Origin: Eublepharis macularius
Lineage: Eukaryota > Chordata > Lepidosauria > Squamata > Eublepharidae
NCBI RefSeq assembly: GCF_028583425.1
Contig: NC_072801.1
Coordinates: 19,302,001 to 19,366,000, forward strand
Reading direction: 5' to 3'
Length of the DNA stretch: 64,000 nucleotides
The notes under the pieces were generated by a model. The model had not been told where the DNA came from, made no database searches, and worked only from the letters and a program-made list of their open reading frames with translations. Of this stretch, positions 33,840-60,639 are shown in pieces. Position 1 is the stretch's first letter, and every line of letters begins with the position of its first letter. The position numbers and the translations under genes are program-made.

Positions 33840-35640
33840 TCTCTTCTCCTCTATGTGTGAAGGCTGTGAAGTGTGATCTGAGTTCTGGGAAGCTGGTGGC
33901 AGAGCTGACGTTTGAACCTGCAGCCCACCCAATAAAACTTATTCTCTTAGCCATGATATTAATTGTAAATCCTCTAAGTCTTAACCCAAACAATTAGAAA
34001 ATTAATAAATAGAAGGTTTACTTCTTCTTTCTAGTGAAAAAAAATAGATCATTGTTTTCCCATCTCCTTATTTATGGATGATTCATACACACACTCACAG
34101 TTTGCAAGGTAATTGGCTCCAACGTGCAATTACCGCGATTACTAGGCAATCACAGTTACACAGTCTGAAATGCTGGCAATTACCGACCCGTGCATCATAC
34201 ACAGCCTTACATCAGGCAGAAAAAAGCAGCACAGAAATGTATCCCCCAACAGCACCAAACAGCACCCAGACATCACAGGACCTCAAAATATTAAGTTACC
34301 CCACCCCCAATTACACCTTTAGCATAACAAGGCCATTGCAAAGCTGTGGAACAACCACAACTGTCTCTTGCCTCATCTAGGAAATTACAGAGAAAGTCAC
34401 CACCAAGTCAACTGGAAAGGCAAGCTCTGTCATTTTCTGCTGTGGGACTGCCTGGGCTGTCATTTGTTGCCATGGCAGGGATAAAGAACAGGCTTTATCT
34501 GGCAGCAAGCAGTGATCTAGGATGGGGTGGACAGGTTGCTAGCTTGTGTGATCTTATTTTTGTGATCTCATTTTGTTAACTAGTGCACCCTGTAGTCTAC
34601 CACTGGGAGCCAGGCACAAAATGGCAGCTCAGGGAGGCAGGTCCAGACTCAATTACCACCCCTCCTAGATCTATACAATAACAACACAAGTACTAATGCA
34701 ACAACTAGAGGGATTTGTACATCAGCCCAAAACAGACACACAACAATTTGATCAAAGATCACTCAATTAATATGTGTTACAGATGAGAAGTGCTTAAGAC
34801 GAGACATGCATCACCAAAGACCAGCCACAAAATCTGTGGTAGGGGCAGTCAGTGAATTTGGGGGTGTAGGCAAAATTCCAGGATGGGGCCTTCAAACCAT
34901 TGCCACTATACTGACAATCCCCACACACCAGGGCAATGCAAGGGCTGGCCCTTGCCCTGTGCAAAGTCGATGGGAGTCGTCACCATGGCCAGAAGGCAGC
35001 TGCCCAAACCTCAAATGGGCCATGTGTGAGAAGAAGCAACAGGACTCTCCTCTTTTCCCCTCTCCTTTAGGGGGGAGTGGCCATGGGTTGTCAGGGTCCC
35101 TCCCAGCATGGGGCCCAGGGAAGTTGCCCCTGTGGCTCATTGGCTAAGACCACAACCACAGATATTCATGGGCAGGGGGTTGGAATAACAGAACTTTGAG
35201 TCAGCATTCTTCTGAAGTATAAAGTTGCATTGTGTAATTCAGGAGCACTGAGGCCCAAGAAACACACACTGGCCAAGGATCAAATTGATACCTTTTCAGG
35301 TTTATCAGTCATTCACTAAGAACAAACTCAGATTCCTGCCTATCCAAAGCATCAGAATTCAAGGTGGAGGACCCTCCTGAAGGGGAGGTGAATTTGACAG
35401 AGCCCTGAAGGAAGTGAATGAAATTAACAAACCCTTTGAGGAGCGATCTCTGCCAGCTCTATCTTTTTAAACTCCCCTCCTGTAGAGAGATGAAATTAAA
35501 CTACGCTTCCCAGCTAGCATTGCATCTCCCTGCACTTAACCGTCCTTGTGTAAGAGGTCTCATAGAGAGAGAGACCATGGAATGACCATCTTCCAATCTT
35601 CATCAAAATAGCAATGGAGACCACACCAGACCACTACTGA
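33840..35640. other. Intergenic, nothing recognised
   Basis: No host exon is seen. Open frames up to about 110 codons have no recognisable motif. Confidence 0.4.
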
Positions 35641-35649
35641 CCAAATTGA

Positions 35650-38456
35650 TCCCAAAGTATTTCCATCTAAACGAAGATGGTCCAAAAGATTGGCTGAAGC
35701 AGCTATAAAAATGTTGTACACCACTGAAGCACAAAATCTGACAAAAAAGATAATGGCGGAACAAGACTGTAAATCAGCTTTGGAATCCATGGCTCTGCTC
35801 ACCCGCTTGTTTGACCCAGTTCTACTAAACAGCAGGAATGGAAAGGGAAAATCAAACAACTACTACTGTCACACAAAAACTGGTTCAACAAGGACTGTAG
35901 GAAGGCTAAAAGCAAGTAAAGCGGAACTTTTTAGCTACAGCAATACAACCGTCAAAAGACACTCATTGATACAAGCCAGAGGGAATATAAAGCTATGCTA
36001 AAAGGCAAAAATCGCCAGTCTATGAAATCTCTATGGGACAAGATAATTGCAGCTGCCTAAGAGAAACCCAAGGTGCCTCTATGGCATTTAATTACACCAA
36101 TATTGAAAGCATAAAGCTACACTATAACCCTCATACCATCCACTGCCTGAGAAAAGCATTTTAAAAACCTCTATAAGAAACAATCTCAAACTGGATCTGG
36201 ACTTTGAAATCTATCCTAAGCAAGTTCCAAAGTGGTAATCTGTTACCCGTCGCGCGGTAGTTGATTTGATCACAGCTCTGAAAATGGATCATTCCCATGG
36301 CTTTGATGCATTCCCTCCGAGCTTCTGAAGATAGCCCCTGACTGGTGGGCTCAAGTGCCTGCACCTTTATTTACACAGGTAAATTTGGATGGAATTATGC
36401 CAGACACTGCTGATTATACCTATCTACAAAAAAGGCAATAAACCTGATCCAAGTAATTATTGACCAATCTGTCTCCTGGCAGTAATTGACGAACTGTACA
36501 CATCTCTTCTTCAAAGGAACCCTGCTGCACTGGATAGATGAAGAGGAGGTAATGGGTGATGAGCAAGCTGGCTTCAGAAAGGGTCTCTCTTATGTGGACT
36601 GCTGCTTCTATGCTCGCCTCGCTACTAAGCAAACATGTGTTAGACACACCTGGTTCCCTATATGCAGCATTTATTGACTTAAGGGCTGCCTTTGATTCTA
36701 TGTCCCATACAAGACTGTGGAACAAACTTAAGACTGTGTGTCTACCCAAAAGACTCTCAAAGCTGATAATGAACCTCTATTCTTAAAATGTATTATGTGT
36801 TAAATTAAACCAATCAGGATCTACATCAAACCAAATACCTGTCTGTACACTGGGGCTGTGTTCTTGCACATCTGTTCAACTTATACTTAAATGACTTTGT
36901 TTCCAACTTACAAGGTATTTCCAGTCACATACCATGTCTGAGAAATTGGCCAGTGGCCACCTTGCTATATGCCGATGACCTTGCCTGCTCTCCAGAACTC
37001 AGATCGGTCTAAAGCATGCTACAAAAGCATTCATTGACTATTGTAATAGTGAACTGCTGGAGATAAATGAAGATAGATATAAAATCATGGAGTTCTCAAG
37101 TCAACAAAATGATTAAATAATAGAGCGGGCGCAGCTGCTCCAACTGCGCAGAGGGAACTGAGATCGAGACCCGGGGGGGGGGGGGGAACTTGATCCTGAA
37201 TATAGTTTGTATTGTATAAGATCTGATAGCATATTAAAAAGTTAACTTTTAAGAAAAATTGCAGCATGAAGGGAATACAAGACATGTAGTGTAGCGTTTG
37301 TTGTTTGTATGTTGCTCTTCCCTTTCCCCCAGCCCCCCCTTCCCTTTTTTGTTTCTTTCCCCCTTGTATTTTTGTAGTCTTTTGTAGTTTTTATGTTAGA
37401 TATTAAAAATAAAAAAAATGATTAAATAATAGATGGAAAATTAGTGCATATGAAAAACAACAGGTCAACAAATTTAGATATCTAGGAATTGTGCTCCAGT
37501 CAAACTTATCTTGGTCCAAGCATGTTCAATATCTTAAACAGATAGTTCTACTGGCTTTAAGGAAGTTCTTCTGTATCCAAGGAGCTCAATATCTAGGAGC
37601 ACTTTTGAAAGCATACAAGGCTCTTGTGATATCACGCATCTTGTACAGTTCCCAGATCTGGTTCCTGGGCCCAATAGAACAACTTGACAAGCTCCAGTTA
37701 ACCTTCTTCCGCAAAATACTTGCTTTACCACCATGTATAGCTTCTGCAGTAGTATGACTCAACTTGGGCCTTCCAAAAATTTCAACATTGATCTGGAAAG
37801 CCATAGACAGCTTTAAATACAAACTGCGAAACTCGGAAGTCCTTCCAGTTTTCATTAGATCAGCAGCCCATAAACGCTCTTGGACAAGATGGAAATAAGC
37901 CGACTAGGTTCATGGAATTCAAGAATTTTAACTAAAATGAGCATTACTTATAGAGAAGCTGCTTAAACGGGACTGGGATTCCCTTCAAAAGGATGCTGTG
38001 CAAAAATGTTCCCCACTCCATGCAGGAATTAAGTATTCTACCCAGTTTGACCCATCTCATTATCTCAGTATGCTGATAGTTCCAAAACTGAGGTGGTCAT
38101 ACATGACTGCATGCTGCAATGTATTGCCAGCAGCTCAGATGAAGGCCATTTTCTCAAGATACCTTCAGACCAGCGCTTCTGTGATCGCCCTTTAATGGTA
38201 GGTGACTCACTGCCTCATACTCTTTTCCACTGTCTGAAGCATGCAATAGCCAGAGAAAGATTTCTTTTAAAAAATGGCTACTGAAGTACTCAGCCATTCC
38301 TGACTCTTTAAAGCTAAAATTACTTCTGAGTAGCCCCACATGGCATTTCTGAATTTGTTCCATAAACATTTGTGGTATGCATGTGTGTATAGATATGCTT
38401 TCAACAGTAACCTGACTTAGGTTTGTCATTATGTGTAAACATGTGCTTTAGCTTTG
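35650..38456 (+). mobile_element. Decayed non-LTR retrotransposon, clade uncertain
   Basis: The plus-strand pieces in order are a pre-RT segment (YKAMLKGKNRQSMKSLWDKI near 36.0 kb), DLRAAFDSMSHTRLWNKL (36.68 kb, catalytic Asp region), ATLLYADDLACSPEL (36.96 kb, YADD box), RYLGIVLQSNLSWSKHVQYL (37.48 kb) and ALVISRILYSSQIWFLGPI (37.62 kb). The sequence differs from the L2, CR1 and L1 copies in the window and may belong to the I/Vingi-like group. It has many stops. Two L1-type insertions (37125-37414 and 38474-40377) lie within it; the outer sequence continues after 40395. Confidence 0.65.
37125..37414 (+). mobile_element. L1-type 3' end, 5'-truncated, 19-bp TSD
   Basis: The direct repeats aaaatgattaaataataga at 37106-37124 and 37415-37433 are identical. 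The insert has a G run, then a 3' region sharing agtgtag, tgtttgta, pyrimidine tract and tgtagtcttttgtag features with the 3' end of the ORF1-only L1 at 25.1-26.6 kb, then an A-rich tail. So a second member of that 3' family is present. Confidence 0.85.
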
Positions 38457-38473
38457 TACATGATATATTCCTT

Positions 38474-40377
38474 TTTTTTTTTTGAAAATTTTTTTTATTG
38501 GGTTATCTTATCCATTTCAGCCATATACAGCAATTTGTAAATCCAATCTTCAATAGTTGGCACTTCTTGAACTTTCCATTTTTGCGCATTTTTGCGCATA
38601 CAAAAGTCTAGCTGCTGCTGTCATATAAAATATCAACGTCCTGTGTTGGGCTGGAATTCCCTCCATTCCCAAATTCAGTAGCAGGAGTTCTGGGTTCTTA
38701 TTAATTTGAAATTGTAAAATTTCACTCATTTCTCTTATAATTTCCCCCCAGTACTGCCTGGCTACCTCACACGACCACCACATATGATAGAGGGAGCCCT
38801 CATGCTTCTTACATTTCCAGCACTTATTAGAAGTATTCAGATTCCCTAGCACAATCTTCTTTGGTGTCATGTACCAACGATAAATCATTTTGTAAATGTT
38901 CTCTTTAATATTAGTACATGTCGTTGTCTTCATTGTAGTTTTCCACAAGTATTCCCATGCCTCCATTGTTATTTCTTTATTAAAATTTATAGCCCATTTC
39001 ACCATTTGTGTTTTAACTGTCTCATCCTCGGTATACCATTTCAACAGTACTTGGTATACCTTGGATATTCTTTTCTTATCTTCTTTAAGAAGGGTCTGCT
39101 CTAGTTCCGAATTCTCTGTTCGTATACCTCCCTTTACAGAGTCCGAATTATATAAGTCTCTGATCTGTCTATACTGGAACCAGTCGTAGTTAGGTGATAG
39201 TTCCTCTTGCGTCTTAATTCTAAGTTTGAATGCTTCAGTTTTAGTTATTTCTTTGTACGTTAAACATTGTTGTTCATTATCAACAGCTCTCGGGTCTATC
39301 ACCTCATACGGAACCACCCACAAGGGAGTTCCTTCTTGTAGATAGATTCTATACTTCTTCCAGATTATATATAGACTTCTCCGTACAAAATGATGTAGGA
39401 ACATCGAGTTGACCTTTACTTTGTCATGCCATAGATATGCGTGCCATCCAAATATTTTTTTATATCCCTCTAGGGCTAGTAGTTTCTTGTTCTTTAATGT
39501 CATCCATTCTTTCAACCAAACTAGGCAGATTGCATCATGATAAAGTCTCAGATTGGGCAGTTGCATTCCGCCTCTTTCCTTTGCATCTTGTAAAACTTTC
39601 ACTTTCACTCGAGGCTTCTTGCCTGCCCAAACAAAATCTGATATTTTCCTCTGCCATTTTTCAAATTGTTTAGAGTCTCTGATGATTGGTATTGTCTGTA
39701 GCAAAAACATTACTCTTGGTAACACATTCATCTTAACTGCTGCAATCCTACCCAACCATGACAAATTCAGCCTGTTCCATTTAATCAAGTCTCTCTCTAT
39801 CTGAGTCCATAGTTTTTCATAATTGTTTTTGAATAAATCTATGTTCTTTGCAGTTAATTCGACTCCCAAATATTTCACTTTGCTTGTTACTTCACAGTCC
39901 GTTGTTTCCGTTAATAATTGTTGTTTCTGCTTAGTCATATTTTTACATAATATCTTTGACTTCTTTTTGTTGATATAAAAACCTGCCAAGTCTCCAAACT
40001 CTTTGATCTTATCTATCACTCTTGGCATGTTCTCCAATGGGTCTTCTACAATTAACATTATGTCATCCGCAAATGCTCTGACCTTATATGAATAGTCCTT
40101 TATTTTTATTCCACGAATTTCCTCATCTTGACGTATTTGTATCATCAGAATCTCCAATACTAAAATGAACAACAATGGAGACAACGGGCAACCTTGTCTT
40201 GTTCCTTTACTTATCGTCAATTTCTTGGTCAATTCATCATTCACCACAATTGCTGCAGTCTGGTCTCTGTAAATTTCCTTAATTGCTCTGATGAATCTTT
40301 CTCCCAATTGTAGCTTTTCCATAGTGGCAAACATAAAGTCCCAGTTTAAATTGTCAAACGCTTTTTCAGCGTCTACA
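38474..40377 (-). mobile_element. L1 LINE, 5'-truncated, 17-bp TSD
   Basis: The direct repeats tacatgatatattcctt at 38457-38473 and 40378-40394 bound it. The poly(A) end appears as the T run at 38474. The 3' untranslated region is only about 75 bp and lacks the G-rich tract of the 25-kb element, so this is a different L1 lineage. Truncation falls at the start of the reverse transcriptase palm. Confidence 0.92.
38550..40377 (-). CDS. L1 ORF2 protein, C-terminal about 608 residues
   Basis: The frame is open without a stop from the truncation point to its natural end. Motifs are VDAEKAFDNLNW (RT motif A), QGCPLSPLLF (motif B), AFADDIMLI (catalytic Asp pair), YLGVELTAKN, then the long C-terminal region with ending CWKCKKHEGSLYHMWWSC, the Cys/His motif typical of L1. 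The endonuclease and the first RT motifs are missing, so it is dead on arrival, but the open frame shows it is recent. The first two codons of the open frame come from flanking DNA. Confidence 0.9.
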
Positions 40378-40853
40378 TACATGATATATTCCTTGATGGA
40401 AAGTGAAAAGGTGTCCTAGAATAAGCCAGAAGGGTACCAGAGCTTGCAATTCAATCCAAGTATATGAAAGGGAAGGGTGGAATTAAAAGCACTTTCTTTT
40501 GCTTGGTCTTTCGGTTTTCAGGACCTAAGAACTGAACATACTGTTGCATTAAATTCTGGAGTCAAATATAGCAGATGGTTTTTGAAAAGATTATATGTGT
40601 ATTTTTCCCAACTGAGGAAAAAAAATAATTATAGAGACAAAGGGTGCAGTGGTGAAAGTGCCAGTATTTGACAGGGAAGTCCTGAATCCTAACATACCCA
40701 GACGGTGATCTTGGGCCAGCCATTCCCTGTCTGTCTAGCTTGCCTCCTAGGGTCATTGGGAAAAGGAGAATTATACATGGTGAGATAAAAAAAAAATTGG
40801 AATTCCAAAAATATTTGGAATATTTGGAATGGCATGGGGGGAGAGTCTCAAAT

Positions 40854-41468
40854 ATTTTTTTAAAAAAAACTTTTTATTGAATTTGAATATAGATACATAA
40901 ACATAACACCACGGGATTGTGGGGGGGGGGCGGGTATCAAGGGAAGTAATAGAAGACAAATATACATAGTTGTGTATTATGTTAGTTTTCCATCTCTAGA
41001 ATTCATTTATCTTTATAGCTTCTTTTCATTACTCTAAACCTAGTATTTCTGTAAGACTACTCTGCTTAACTCTAATAATCATTTTCTCATTTTTTCCCTT
41101 CTCCCTTTCTCTTCCTTCCCCCCCTTTCCCCTTTTCTTTCCTTTCCCCTTCTTTTCCCTTCATTTATTTTCTCTAGTCATATCCTCGTGAAGCATAGTTA
41201 GCTTCTTATTCCATATTTTGATTTAATCCATCCATAAAAGAGTGTCCATCTTTGCTGCAAATCATGTCTGCTTTGTTTTTTTGTCAGTTCTGTTAAAACG
41301 TCCATCTCTGAGGTTTCTAAAACTTTTTCTATCAATTCTTCTTTCGTTAGTATGGCTATCTTCTTCCAATATCTAGCATATATTATTCTTGCTGCCGTAA
41401 TTATATGGAGAATCAAATACCCATTTTTCTTCTCTATCCCTTCTGGCACAATATTCAATAGAAACATT
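40854..41468 (-). mobile_element. L1 LINE 3' end, 5'-truncated
   Basis: A minus frame of 95 codons (41198-41485, extending slightly past the element) covers the L1 ORF2 C-terminus (ITAARIIYARYWKK, then EEELIEKV-like and EMDVLTEL). The 3' region of about 340 bp ends in a T run on the plus strand. The flanks gggagagtctcaaat and gggagggtctcaaat differ at one base, a likely target-site duplication. Confidence 0.8.
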
Positions 41469-41571
41469 TCAGGGGAGGGTCTCAAATCTTAAGAGTTTTC
41501 AATCCTAAGCAAAAGTCCCATCATGCTAGATCCATCAGAGGGTGTCACTCCACTTAAAATTGCCTTATCAG

Positions 41572-41826
41572 CAGGGCTTTTTTTCAGCGGGAACACTGTG
41601 GAACAGAGTTTTGGAACCTCTTGAAAATGGTCACATGACTGGTGGCCCCGCCCCCTGATCTCCAGACAGAGGGGAGTTTAGATTGCCCTCTGCACAGCGG
41701 CGCGGAGGGCAATCTCAACTCCCCTCTGTGTGGAGATCAGGGGGCAGGGCCACCAGCCATGTGACCATTTTCTCCGAGGGCAACCCACTGAGTTCCACCA
41801 CCTCTTTTCCCAGAAAAAAAGCCCTG
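41572..41826. mobile_element. hAT MITE family B
   Basis: The termini are CAGGGCTTTTTTTC and GAAAAAAAGCCCTG. The flanks cttatcag (41564-41571) and cctatcag (41827-41834) match at seven of eight. The large internal palindrome is as in the copy at 16.46 kb. Confidence 0.9.
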
Positions 41827-41834
41827 CCTATCAG

Positions 41835-43790
41835 TGTCTTAAAACAGACTTTAAAGAAATCAGTTTTCATAACACTACATTTACTTAGATCAACAAATAT
41901 AATTAACAACATGTTTATTCCATAACCAATCTTATGGCTATTGCCACTTGGGCTAGCTAAATAAATCCATCCCAAAGTTCCAAAAAAGAAAAAAGACGAA
42001 AAAAGGAAGAATCCCAGACCTGGCTCCACTTCAGGCGGGGGCTGGTTTGTGTGACTCAGTGCCAAGATATCACAACGCAGCCATTTTGGGTAACTGTTTA
42101 TTTCCCCAAACAAAGCTGCAGGTGTCTCAGCCAGATCTATTCTCTCATCCTTGTCCTGTTTTCAAAGTGACCTCAGTGTCTGCCGTCATCCATTGGCCTG
42201 AACTTCTGGCTTTTACTGTGTGGTGCCTTTCAATAAACAAAAGAGAATTAGACAAAGCAAGTAAGTTTCTCCTGGCAAGGGCAAGTTCTCACCAACACCA
42301 GTAGTACTGCTTTAAACTGAGGTTCATGTGATAATGTTCCTCTTTTTAAAAAAGTCCCTGCATGTAGAAAACTAGCGCTTCAGAGAGAAAACTAGGTTTT
42401 TATAACCCTTGTCTAACAACACATTACACAATCCCTGCATAATGCCTGGGTTTGCTGAGAAAACTTTTCTATCCAACAATTTCCTCACTGGTAATTCAGT
42501 TCCTAGGCACTGAGGAGCCCAATGTGAATTGGGACGACAGCACAAGAGAGGGAGTACTTGGGCTGTTTCCTTTCCCTGACCTAACGCAGCTCAAGGAGAC
42601 TTGCCTTGTTAGTTGCTCCATGTGTACCAATGGGGCACATGTAGGTTTTCCCCAGAGGAGCAAGCACCCCGCCCCCTTCACATGCATTCATCAGCCTTAG
42701 CTCTGTTCCTCTGGACTGGTTTGCAGATTCAGGAGAATTAGATGGTCCTCAAATGGTAGAATGGACTGAGCTGCTTCAGACTGAAGGTGGATTGATGCTG
42801 TGAACATTTTTTGCATTAAAAAAATCCCCTCCTTGCCAGTTTCATCTTCTCTGTTGACTTGTCCTGTGGCTGGTTGTCTGTTTTCAGGGAGTATCCCAAA
42901 ATATGATCCTTCACTTGTGGCCTGAAGCACTACACCCAATTCTAACCCCTCAGCATTTGTCCTTCTAGCTTGAACCTGTCCTGTAAGTCACATTCAGTTG
43001 TGACAAAAAGACAGAACTCAGATATTAGCTTCATGTATAAAGGACTGTCGGGGGTACATAGTATATTCTTGATATCAGTGCATAACGTTCCCCTTCTGTT
43101 TCTGACAAATCAAGCAGCTAGGGTGTGTTCCCTCTCTTCCACAGCTCCCTTCTAATCACTGAAGTTACTATTTTAGGATTTCATTATCTCAACTGCCCTT
43201 CATGATACCAGTGACTATTTTAGCTGCAGGGACAGCTCCTGAGGCTTTATTGCCATGCACACAACTGGAGAAAACAGCATTTTGCTTTGCACAATTGACA
43301 GTAAATAGGAGATGGATTAAGCATGTGCTCCAGATAGACAGATCTCATGCAGTTAACTTAATTATTTTAAAATATTGTTTCCAGTAAGAGAACACTCACA
43401 TGCACACTAAAATTGCAATTCCTGAAGAGACTGGCATTTAATTAATTCCCAGTAAATGTGCAGAAGTTTGGAGTCAGGAAAGCACCCAGTTCTGGATGAC
43501 TCTGGCCAGGCCTGATTCAGATACTTAAGAAGGGCCCTTAAGCAGCCCTCAGAGTCTGGTTAGCTTTCTTATATTAAAACCGTTTAACTCCTGGCAAGAG
43601 GTACACCACAAATAATGTTTTAGGTTCATTACTAGGCGCAAACAAGCAATACAATTACAGAATCTGTGTTTCCATCCTAAGCTTTTATTATTAAAACATG
43701 GTTATTCAGCATCCTTTATGTGAGCTCAGTCAACAGAACATCATATCATCCTTTATAACTACATAAATCTTTAAAGGACAGCTATTACGA
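41835..43790. other. Intergenic, nothing recognised
   Basis: Only short frames are seen. Possible distal 3' flank of CLEC19A. Confidence 0.4.
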
Positions 43791-43796
43791 GACCAA

Positions 43797-44794
43797 GGCC
43801 AAATCCACACGTCTCAAGTTTGCTGCTATTTTCACGCCATTTATGCGCTTCTCAGAGGGCTGTTCACATACTCTCACCTCAATCCCGCCATTCTTTCGCA
43901 TCTGTTGCACTGTGCCTCGGATGAGTTTGTCATGCTTTCCAACGCTTCTCTTGCGCAGTTCTCACCATGGATCTGAACAAATAGAAGCGGTTCACAAAGA
44001 GACAGCCCCCTCTCAACCACCCCCACTGCTTTGTTTCTTGCCTTTCCGGAACACCATCCCTCTTTGCCAAGCACTTCTTGTGGTCCCAACTCTGTCCGAG
44101 GCATGCCCACACCCCCGTCCAGTTTTTTTTTTTTTAAAGGGTGCTTTCCTAGCGCTATTGCGCAATCCCACTTCAATTCCCAAGCAGTTTGGGAAGTGGC
44201 ATTGTAAAAAGCCTGTGGAGGCATCAAGGGGTGTGTGTGTCATTTTTATTACAGTGAATAATGTTTTACTGCCGAAGGACAGCTTAGGTAATTTCCAATA
44301 AGCGGACTGTGGCTGCAAAGGGTGACACTTTCCAGGTGGTTTTTTTTTTAATTTAAAATGATCAGTATAGCGAAAAATCGCTATCCTATAAATGTAGTTG
44401 AGCGGTAGTCTGTTGTAATTGGCCATGTTAACACCTGTGTCCCACCAATGTCCGCAGTCTTTTTCAGTGACCCATTGTGCTCTCCTGGGGCTCTCTGACT
44501 AACAGAAAATGCTACTTCGGTCTCAGTTGTCTATGAATGTCTTTGCAATACAGCGGAAAATTGATATAGGGGAAATCTCTCATTAAATTAAAAAAACCCA
44601 TCATGTTGTCATCAGCGACGGCAGATCTAGACCCGCCCCTTATCCCACTTTTCTCCCAGGGATGTGAACAAAGCATAGTGCAACGCTGACTCAGTAAGAA
44701 AGGGAATGTGAGCACAGCCTGGGACATTGCGGGATAGAATCCAGTGCAATAAATGCACAGGAAAACCGGAAGGTAGGGAAGTGTGGATTCGGCC
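43797..44794. mobile_element. Possible non-autonomous DNA transposon, about 1 kb
   Basis: The ends ggccaaatccacac and gtgtggattcggcc are inverted with one mismatch. They resemble the ends of the hairpin element at 54486 (gggccatttccacat). No clear duplication flanks it and no coding frame is seen, so the call is tentative. Confidence 0.4.
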
Positions 44795-44799
44795 CAAGA

Positions 44800-46415
44800 A
44801 AGTATTTTACCTAAAGATAACCAGGCCACAGGCAAGGAGCCCCTTCTAGGAAAAACCTTCCGATCAGTTCAGCTTCTCATATTTATAGGGTTTCGAAACC
44901 ATCTCCTAACAATAACTAACTGTCCCACTTCAAAGGGCTCACATTCTTGGCTAACTAATTATCTTGTAACTTGAAACACCAAATAAGTATCTATATCTTC
45001 TTAAAATATACAAAAATGGTTAGTTCATTCTTGTTACATTTTATCTTAACAAAGTCTATGGAAAATTAGTGAGTACAAGTTTCTCATACATATGAATATC
45101 TTTTGGCCCACAACCAATAGACCCATCCTTGAATTATATCTCCAAGTTCTGTGAAGTTAGACATTCCTATAATTGTCAGACACTCTCTGCACCTGGGCCT
45201 CAACATACTGTATCTATTGATACGGGTTAGATGGCCCTTCTCATCTATACAAGGCCGTACAACTGTGTTACTCTTCTCTTTCATACCTCTCTCCACAGTT
45301 GTTCTGTTCTAGGTTTCTAAACTCCCATCTTGTGGGGCTGGGCTGGCCTTGTTTCTGCATGCAAAAACATCTATGACTTACTGAGTCAGATCCAGAAACA
45401 CGTCTATATTTCTAGCTATATCTATAACAACCCCCTTTTCTCCCTCACTTTAACAAGGCTACTGTTTTCAGTTACCAAAAAAAATCACTTAAAGTTGCAT
45501 TTAGCCCATAGCTACAAGTCTCAGGATGGCAAGGGGTAGGGACAAAATGGTGGGAAATAGTGATATTGCATTTAGTGTTACTAATAAACTCCATAAATAT
45601 TTAATAAACAAGAGTTTACAGCTCAGTCTTATGCAGCGTTGCCGCCGGGTGACCACACACCCAACCACATTCATGTCTCAGTCATTTAGGCTGTGATTTT
45701 CTCTTGACACAGCACCTAAACTCTTTCTGCCCCAACCTCTGTGTGAAAAGGAAGACTTCACCGTTTACACGTCACCTTTCAGTTTCAGCGTGCCAAGAGA
45801 CCCAGTGCTTGGCTATGAATCATGTGCTTGGCTATGAATCAGCCCTAAAAACAGCAGCAACTTTTGGGCTTTAGTGCTGTGCCAGACTGGTATGAAGACA
45901 GTTCTTTTCTAAATGGGGGAGGCTGATCCAACTGTCTGCAGGATGCCCAATTTTCCACGTGGCCTGCTGATATACCTTAAAGAGATTAAGCCAGTGGTAA
46001 CTGCCATGCCCTCCTTCTAACTTCTCAACATGCTTTATCTATCTGTCTAAACAATTTCCAGTCTAAGATGGCCTGATTGTATTAGAGACAGTGGCTTATT
46101 TGCTGTGGCTGGCAAATGGAAGCATTGGTTTGATGGGCAAGTATCAGTCGCTGAAGATGGCTCAAAAGATTCACCCTGCTAGTTCATCAGGGCCAACTGT
46201 GCCTTGGTGCCCCTGTCATCAGTTGTAGGTACAACAGCCACTTCTCCGTTTGAGTCTTGAAGCTCTTCTTTAGGAACCAGGTCAAAAATTTCTTCTTATC
46301 CAGGCTTTTAACTAAGGGTTTCTATCTTCATCTGTTCTTTGGTCTGCTCCTAGCCTGAGGTCTGTTTGGTCAATACTATTTTAGATTGCTCTGTTCTTTG
46401 CGCATCTATGCTAGG
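44800..46415. other. Sparse intergenic sequence
   Basis: An L2-like 3' remnant lies at about 46.24-46.41 kb. The rest is unassigned. Confidence 0.4.
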
Positions 46416-46416
46416 A

Positions 46417-46610
46417 CTCCTCGTTGGGAAATTCCTGGAGATTTGTGGGAGGAGCCTGGGAAGGGTGCAGTTTGGTGAGGGACCTCAGTGGGATAGAGTC
46501 CATCCTTCAAAGCAGCCATTTTCTCCAGGGGATCTGATCTCTGTAGTCTCTGGAGATCAGATGTAAATCCAGGAGATCTCCAGATCCCACCTGGAGGTTG
46601 GCAATCCTAG
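46417..46610 (+). mobile_element. hAT MITE family A, diverged
   Basis: The phrases tgggaaattcctggagattt, agccattttctccagggg and ggaggttggcaatccta follow the family order. Confidence 0.65.
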
Positions 46611-46870
46611 GCTTACTGGTGGTGTATGCTGGGAAATTCAAATTATGATTGTTCTCTGGAGTCTGGAGTCTCCTTGGAAAATTTGCTATGTGCTGGGGAG
46701 AAGTATTCTACTAGGATTCAGTCCCCCTGCCTCCCAATCAACAGAACAGTAGGATTTCGGGTTGGACCTGAAGCTTAATCACAGCTGTGCAGAATGCAAA
46801 TAGCTCTGGGTATGGCTAGGTAGAGAATTCAAATTAAATTGGTCAGCTGCAGAAGCACATTTTTTTCTTT

Positions 46871-46876
46871 TTTAAT
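46871..46876 (-). terminator. Candidate CLEC19A poly(A) signal ATTAAA
   Basis: The minus strand reads ATTAAA about 90 bases after the stop codon. This is the commonest variant of AATAAA. The adjacent A-rich stretch could also make this a chance match. Confidence 0.3.
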
Positions 46877-46966
46877 TTGGAACTGTTGAAATGCTGTCTG
46901 GTACATCAATTTCTCTCCATCCTGACAGTCGAGAAGTTTGGTGGCTGCTGTGATTCTGAGAGAGGG

Positions 46967-60579
<13,613 letters not shown>

Positions 60580-60639
60580 CACAAGCTAAAGTCTCCTGTT
60601 CAGGGCTGCAGAAAAGGCTGTTTGATGCCTTCCTTTGGC

